Assembly: GCA_011682355.1 (NCBI GenBank) | Contig: JAACEU010000012.1 | Coordinates: 1 to 9,605, forward strand | Length of the DNA stretch: 9,605 nucleotides | Direction of reading: 5' to 3' | Origin: Nitrospirota bacterium | Lineage (GTDB): Bacteria > Patescibacteriota > Gracilibacteria > UBA1369 > LOWO2-01-FULL-3 | Shown here: one piece after another, positions 5,587 to 9,605 of the stretch | Numbering within the stretch: the first letter of the stretch is position 1 | Layout: each line of letters opens with the position of its first letter | The notes under the pieces: generated by a model | Seen by the model: the letters and a program-made list of their open reading frames with translations, nothing else | Told to the model about the DNA's origin: nothing | Database searches by the model: none | Position numbers and translations under genes: made by a program

Positions 5587-6963
5587 ATGATTGAAATGGA
5601 TCAACGTAGCAAGATTGCGATTTTAGGATATGGTGTTGAGGGCAAGGCTATGCTTGAATATTTGGTCAATCATGAACATGACGACATTACTGTTTGCGAC
5701 AAGAATGTGGATATAAAAGACAAGATGCCTCAGGGGGTTTCGGTTAGATTTGGGTCGGAATATTTGGATAATTTGATGGATTTTGATGTTATTTTTCGAA
5801 GTCCAGGGATCCGCTATTTAGAACCGAGAATTCAAGCCGCGAAAGCTGCCGGTACTGAGATTACAAGCAGTACCGCCTTCTTTATGGATCAAGCTGTTTG
5901 TCCGGTGATTGGCGTCACGGGGACTAAAGGTAAAGGAACTACATGTACTTTGATCCATGAAATGCTGGATGCTGCTGGTGAAGATTCTCATCTTGGAGGA
6001 AATATTGGTAAACCGGCAATTGGATTTTTGGATAAAATTAAAGGAAAAAGCGTTGTGGTTTTGGAGTTGTCATCGTTCCAATTACAAGATTTAGAGAATA
6101 GCCCAAAATACGCGGTTATTTTGAATACAACTACGGATCATTTGGATTATCATGTGGACAGAAATGAATATTTGAGAGCAAAAGAAAGCCTTCTTGCTCA
6201 TCAGAAAGAGGATAGTGTTACGGTTTTGAATAAGGATTATGACTACGTGGAGCATTATGCCCCCCTCGTGAAAGGTTCGAAAAAATATGTGAGTGTCGAA
6301 GAGAGGGTGCAGGACGGAGCATATGTGGTGGGGGATGAGCTTTTTTATTCTTCCGGTGGTAAGGAAGAGAAGATTTGCTCAGTTTCGGATGTGGCTCTTA
6401 TCGGGTCTCATAATTTGGAGAATGTTTTGCCTGCGATTGTGATTGCGAAGGAATTTGACGTGGATACGAAAAAAATTGTTAAGGTTATAAAAGAGTTTAA
6501 AGGTTTGCCGCATAGGCTGGAACTCGTGAAAGAAGTGAAGGGCGTTCGTTATTATAATGATTCTTTTTCAACAACTGCCGAAACTTGCATGGCGGCCGTG
6601 GAGAGTTTTGATGAGCCAACGGTTTTGATTGCAGGAGGGTCTGACAAGGGTCTGGATTACTCAGAGTGGGCTACCAAAATTCTTACAAAGCCCAGTTTGC
6701 ATACGGTGATTTTGATTGGTTCTACTGCCGAGCAGATGGATCAAGCAATTATTGATTCGGAAAAAAAATTGGGAGATGCAGAGGGTTCTCCTACAAAAAT
6801 TATTCTGCGCAAAGATCTTGAGGAGGCTATTTTGGAGGCGTTTGCGAGAGCTGAGGAAGGCGGAGTAGTTGTGATGTCTCCTGCCGCCGCGAGCCTGGAT
6901 CAATTTAGAAATTACAAATATAGAGGTCGGACGTTTAGGGAAGCGGTGGCGAAGTTGAGGTAG
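5587..6963 (+). CDS. murD: UDP-N-acetylmuramoyl-L-alanine--D-glutamate ligase (MurD)
   Basis: MurD is a cytoplasmic ATP-dependent ligase that adds D-glutamate to UDP-MurNAc-L-Ala in peptidoglycan precursor synthesis. With the ATG at 5587 it is 458 residues, the usual length. In order it shows an N-terminal nucleotide-fold substrate domain (ILGYGVEGKA near residue 12); the ATP-binding P-loop GTKGKGTT at 112-119; ELSSFQL at 160-166; NTTTDHLDYH at 180-189; the lysine expected to be carbamylated (Lys199 in RAKESL); LPHRLE with His309/Arg310; NDSFSTT at 324-330; AGGSDKG at 349-355; and SPAAASLDQF near 431 with a closing YRGRTF. The frame is open back to an ATG at 5500, but that start would cross the rnj start codon and the promoter region and adds 29 unconserved residues. 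An ATG at 5596 is also possible. No Shine-Dalgarno sequence precedes any of them. The 3' end overlaps the convergent flippase gene by 29 bp. Confidence 0.97.
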   Translation: MIEMDQRSKIAILGYGVEGKAMLEYLVNHEHDDITVCDKNVDIKDKMPQGVSVRFGSEYLDNLMDFDVIFRSPGIRYLEPRIQAAKAAGTEITSSTAFFMDQAVCPVIGVTGTKGKGTTCTLIHEMLDAAGEDSHLGGNIGKPAIGFLDKIKGKSVVVLELSSFQLQDLENSPKYAVILNTTTDHLDYHVDRNEYLRAKESLLAHQKEDSVTVLNKDYDYVEHYAPLVKGSKKYVSVEERVQDGAYVVGDELFYSSGGKEEKICSVSDVALIGSHNLENVLPAIVIAKEFDVDTKKIVKVIKEFKGLPHRLELVKEVKGVRYYNDSFSTTAETCMAAVESFDEPTVLIAGGSDKGLDYSEWATKILTKPSLHTVILIGSTAEQMDQAIIDSEKKLGDAEGSPTKIILRKDLEEAILEAFARAEEGGVVVMSPAAASLDQFRNYKYRGRTFREAVAKLR

Positions 6964-8455
6964 GTTTTTCCTCTCCTTTTCTCATCATTCGTAGCATTTC
7001 TTTGTCGACGGCTTTTGTTGCTAGGAGCATTATTCCATAGACTACTCCACCGATTGGGATTAACACGAGGATGTTCCAGTTTTGGATGTATGTGTAAGTT
7101 GGGGCTTGGAGGAAGTAGACGACTGCTCCCATTACTGCGGCTGAGAGGATAATTTTGCCAAGTTTTTTAAAATCTATGGAGAATTCTAAGTATTTGCGAG
7201 CTACGAAATATGTAGCGATTAGGATGAAAAATTCGCTTAGGATTGAGGTAAATGCCGCTCCGCGGAATCCGTAATGAGGAATTACTATGAGGTTTGCGAC
7301 GATGTTGAAAATAGCGCACGCGCCGTTGATGTAAAGAAGTTTTGATTGTTGGTTTACCGCTATTAGAATGAATGCAAAAAGAACGTTTAGGAATTGGAAT
7401 AATAATGCGAAAATGAGGATTTGGAATGCTATGTCGGAACCGTAAAACCCTTCTCCCAACCGAGAAAGGAAGTCCGGCGTGGATACAACGAATATGATTG
7501 GGAATGCCAGGATGACTCCTCCAACCACCATTGGTATCGACAATGCGGCTAAAAAGTCGAACGCATAACTAATTACTTTTTTGTACTTTTCTGATTTTTC
7601 TTTGATTGTTCTGGTGAGTATCGGAAGTACTGAGTTCATGAAATAAAGTGGCAGGATCGCGAAGTGCTCTAGCATTTTCATTGCCACTCCGTAGATCCCA
7701 ACTTCTTCTTGTCCTCTGATGAATGAAATCAGAATTGAGTCGATGCGGAAGTAGATCGTGTTTAGGATGAGGGCGAGTCCATAAGGAAGTGATTTTACTA
7801 GAACGCTTTTCCAAAGGTCGATGTCGAATCTGTATTTGAGTACTGTGATTTTTTTGACGTAATGATTTGTGATTAACAGCATTATCAAATTCCCTATCAC
7901 TCCCGCGAATAACAACATGAAGAATCCAATCTCGGATTCGCCTTTGAATCCATAGAAAACTACGTACACCATGAATCCGACTGAGACGACTTTTCCCAAG
8001 ACGTTCGCTATTGAAGACTGTTGCATTCGGAGTTTTGTCTGGAGGACACTTGAGATTGTTCCGTTTATTATCGTGATGAAAACTGTGATTGAGGCTATAG
8101 CTACACCGATTGGGACATAGCTGTGTTCATAATTGGGCATTAGGAAGACCGCTCCGATGGCCAAAAGCATGGTTGCGACGACAAGGATGGTCCTGAGTGA
8201 CAGGATATTTCCTATGATTTTTGGGATTTTGCTTTCATCTTCCGACATTTCCCTGACTGCGATGGTGAAAAGACCGAGATCGGCCGCTATTCCAAAAAAT
8301 GCTAAGAATTCGTAGATAATTACGTATTCTCCGTAACCCCTTGGCCCAAGGTAACTTGTTGAGATTTTTACGACCGCAAGCCCAAGAAGTGCTACCAGTA
8401 CTTTTCCTGCAATTTGCCAAGCTGTGTTCGATAAGATTTTGCGAGCTGTGGACAT
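6935..8455 (-). CDS. Polysaccharide/lipid-linked oligosaccharide flippase, MOP superfamily (Wzx/RfbX-like)
   Basis: This 506-residue polytopic membrane protein has about 14 hydrophobic helices (roughly starting at 10, 43, 82, 114, 150, 176, 222, 262, 298, 343, 374, 402, 432 and 461), the count expected for MOP-superfamily exporters. The N-terminal pattern, with NTAWQIAGKV followed by SYLGPRGYGEY and then a helix ending in AVREM, is typical of Wzx-type polysaccharide transporters, which flip undecaprenyl-linked sugar units across the cytoplasmic membrane. A MurJ-like lipid II role is less likely from these motifs, although murD is the neighbour. The substrate cannot be told and no glycosyltransferase genes are present in the window. 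The tail after the last helix is short and polar, ending TSTSPPLP. The frame continues upstream to an ATG at 8542, but that would run antisense across the start of prfB, so 8455 is chosen. A -10 box sits only 7 nt before this ATG. Confidence 0.9.
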   Translation of the reverse strand: MSTARKILSNTAWQIAGKVLVALLGLAVVKISTSYLGPRGYGEYVIIYEFLAFFGIAADLGLFTIAVREMSEDESKIPKIIGNILSLRTILVVATMLLAIGAVFLMPNYEHSYVPIGVAIASITVFITIINGTISSVLQTKLRMQQSSIANVLGKVVSVGFMVYVVFYGFKGESEIGFFMLLFAGVIGNLIMLLITNHYVKKITVLKYRFDIDLWKSVLVKSLPYGLALILNTIYFRIDSILISFIRGQEEVGIYGVAMKMLEHFAILPLYFMNSVLPILTRTIKEKSEKYKKVISYAFDFLAALSIPMVVGGVILAFPIIFVVSTPDFLSRLGEGFYGSDIAFQILIFALLFQFLNVLFAFILIAVNQQSKLLYINGACAIFNIVANLIVIPHYGFRGAAFTSILSEFFILIATYFVARKYLEFSIDFKKLGKIILSAAVMGAVVYFLQAPTYTYIQNWNILVLIPIGGVVYGIMLLATKAVDKEMLRMMRKGEEKPTSTSPPLP

Positions 8456-8461
8456 GCTTTG

Positions 8462-8470
8462 TGTTATACT
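8462..8470 (+). promoter_or_regulatory. Extended -10 promoter for prfB
   Basis: TGTTATACT at 8462-8470 is an extended -10 element (TG, one base, then TATACT with 5 of 6 matches). The start would be near 8477, about 19 nt before the prfB ATG. No good -35 box is seen: TTGCGA at 8439-8444 is 20 bp away, which is too far. The element overlaps the minus-strand -10 box of the flippase gene. Confidence 0.5.
8463..8468 (-). promoter_or_regulatory. Candidate -10 box for the flippase gene (possibly leaderless)
   Basis: TATAAC read on the minus strand at 8468-8463 matches 5 of 6 positions of the -10 consensus. It is separated from the ATG at 8455 by only 7 nt, so transcription would begin at or beside the start codon, giving a leaderless mRNA. 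No clear -35 box lies 16-18 bp upstream. Other, unseen promoters further upstream would have to lie within prfB. Confidence 0.35.
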
Positions 8471-8495
8471 AACGGTCGTTAATTTACATTTTTTT

Positions 8496-9590
8496 ATGCA
8501 TGAAATAAAGGCGGAACTGGAAGAATTGGATAAGTTTATCAAGGATGGGCTTAAGAAAATTGATCTTCCGGGGAAGAAGGCAGAGGTTGAAAAGCTGAAC
8601 GAGGAGATGTCTGCTCCCGGTTTTTGGGATGATAAAGATAAGGCGGCGGAAGTTGGACAAAGAGCTAGTAATTTGACGAAGCTGATCGAGACTTGGGAAG
8701 GGATTGTTGGCGAGGTGGATGAGCTTTTGGGGCTTTTGCCGGAGATTTCGCCGGAGAAGGATCCTACGGCGGCAGATGAATTTAATAAAATGGTCAGGGC
8801 GTTGGGGGAACGTTGGCGGAAGCTGGAAATTTCGACTTTTTTGAGTGGAAAATATGATGAAAATAATGCAATTGTTACTATTCATTCCGGAACCGGGGGA
8901 ACGGATGCGGCGGATTTTGCGGAGATGCTGCTACGAATGTATTTGAGGTATGGGGAAAAAATGGAATTTGAGACGGAGATTCTGGAGAAGTCTGCGGCGG
9001 ATGAAGCCGGGATCAAGAGTTGTACTTTTATGATTCGTGGACAGTTTGCTTATGGATATTTGAAAGGAGAGGCCGGGGTGCATCGATTGGTTCGGTTGTC
9101 CCCTTTTAATACTAAACATACACGGGAAACTTCGTTTGTGCTGGTGGAGGTTTTGCCGGAAGTTCATTTTGCGGAGGATATTGCGATTGCTCCGGATGAT
9201 TTGCGGATTGATGTGTTTCGGGCCGGTGGACATGGTGGCCAGAGCGTAAATACGACTGATTCGGCGGTGCGAATTACACACATACCGACCGGGATTGTGG
9301 TTTCTTGTCAGAACGAAAGGAGTCAATTGCAGAATAAGGAGCAGGCTATGAAGGTTTTGCATGCAAGATTGGCGGATTTGATGGAGAAACAGCAAGCTTC
9401 TGAGCTATCTGAATTGCGCGGGGAAACGCAAGATATTGCTTGGGGAAATCAGATTCGATCATATGTTTTGCATCCGTACAAGATGGTGAAGGATCATCGG
9501 ACGGACTATGAGGAAAGCGATCCTGATAAGGTTTTTGACGGAGAACTTTCAGGTTTTATTGAAGCGGAGCTGAAGAAGGAGGTGAAGTAG
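8496..9590 (+). CDS. prfB: Peptide chain release factor 2
   Basis: RF2 recognises UAA and UGA in the ribosomal A site and triggers peptide release. The protein is 364 residues, the normal length. It shows the helical N-terminal domain (about 1-95), the HSGTGGTDAADFAEML segment that opens the core, the SPF stop-codon recognition tripeptide at 202-204 in RLSPFNTKHT, and the catalytic GGQ at 247-249 in RAGGHGGQSVN, followed by DSAVRITHIPTGI. The SPF motif separates it from RF1, which has PxT there. The gene is one continuous frame with no in-frame TGA and no CTTTGA slippery site near codon 25, so the classical autoregulatory +1 frameshift is absent. The ATG at 8496 has a T-rich leader without a Shine-Dalgarno sequence; a longer frame from 8424 would overlap the flippase start and adds unconserved residues. 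Confidence 0.97.
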   Translation: MHEIKAELEELDKFIKDGLKKIDLPGKKAEVEKLNEEMSAPGFWDDKDKAAEVGQRASNLTKLIETWEGIVGEVDELLGLLPEISPEKDPTAADEFNKMVRALGERWRKLEISTFLSGKYDENNAIVTIHSGTGGTDAADFAEMLLRMYLRYGEKMEFETEILEKSAADEAGIKSCTFMIRGQFAYGYLKGEAGVHRLVRLSPFNTKHTRETSFVLVEVLPEVHFAEDIAIAPDDLRIDVFRAGGHGGQSVNTTDSAVRITHIPTGIVVSCQNERSQLQNKEQAMKVLHARLADLMEKQQASELSELRGETQDIAWGNQIRSYVLHPYKMVKDHRTDYEESDPDKVFDGELSGFIEAELKKEVK

Positions 9591-9605
9591 AGTTTTAGAA
9601 ATATT

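Noticed and set aside
6953..6985. Possible terminator just after the murD stop.
   Set aside because: Only 3-4 bp of imperfect pairing around a T-run can be drawn; this is too weak to call and lies inside the flippase gene.
8456..8542. Longer flippase start at 8542.
   Set aside because: The extra 29 residues are Ser- and Thr-rich, unlike flippase N-termini, and would be encoded antisense to the start of prfB.

Overview
The window is a gene-dense stretch of bacterial DNA of low to moderate G+C with seven protein genes and almost no spare sequence: no gap exceeds 90 bp. All seven are recognisable at least to family. In order they are: the 3' end of a tRNA-dihydrouridine synthase (+); a 930-residue class III nucleotidyl cyclase (-); a CarS-like CTP:lipid cytidylyltransferase (-); ribonuclease J with a long basic N-terminal extension (-); the peptidoglycan ligase MurD (+); a 14-helix Wzx/MOP-type flippase (-); and peptide chain release factor 2 (+). 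There are no RNA genes, insertion sequences, phage genes, CRISPR arrays or defence genes.

Organism. RNase J, MurD and RF2 are bacterial. A CarS (CDP-archaeol synthase, DUF46-type) homologue beside them, the tight packing, overlapping 3' ends and start codons without Shine-Dalgarno sequences together suggest a Candidate Phyla Radiation (Patescibacteria) genome, perhaps Peregrinibacteria-like; this is inference. An intact RF2 and one gene ending in TGA argue against the UGA=Gly code of Gracilibacteria and Absconditabacteria.

Layout. rnj, the carS-like gene and probably the cyclase gene are read leftwards; the first two are 17 nt apart, and the cyclase has its own near-consensus promoter (TTGACA-16-TACAAT). 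rnj and murD diverge from an 85-bp promoter region, and the flippase and prfB from a 40-bp one. In both regions the -10 boxes of opposite strands overlap. The two convergent pairs overlap at their 3' ends (4 bp for dus/cyclase, 29 bp for murD/flippase), with no obvious intrinsic terminator.

How the genes fit. Most are housekeeping: tRNA modification, RNA decay, phospholipid precursor activation, peptidoglycan synthesis, envelope glycan export and translation termination. The less ordinary parts are the large soluble cyclase with all catalytic residues but unfamiliar flanking regions, the archaeal-type lipid enzyme, and a run of perfect short inverted repeats in the part of rnj encoding its Lys/Pro/His/Ala-rich extension. 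I found no clearly new multi-gene system; the rnj 5' coding region and the cyclase are the best leads.
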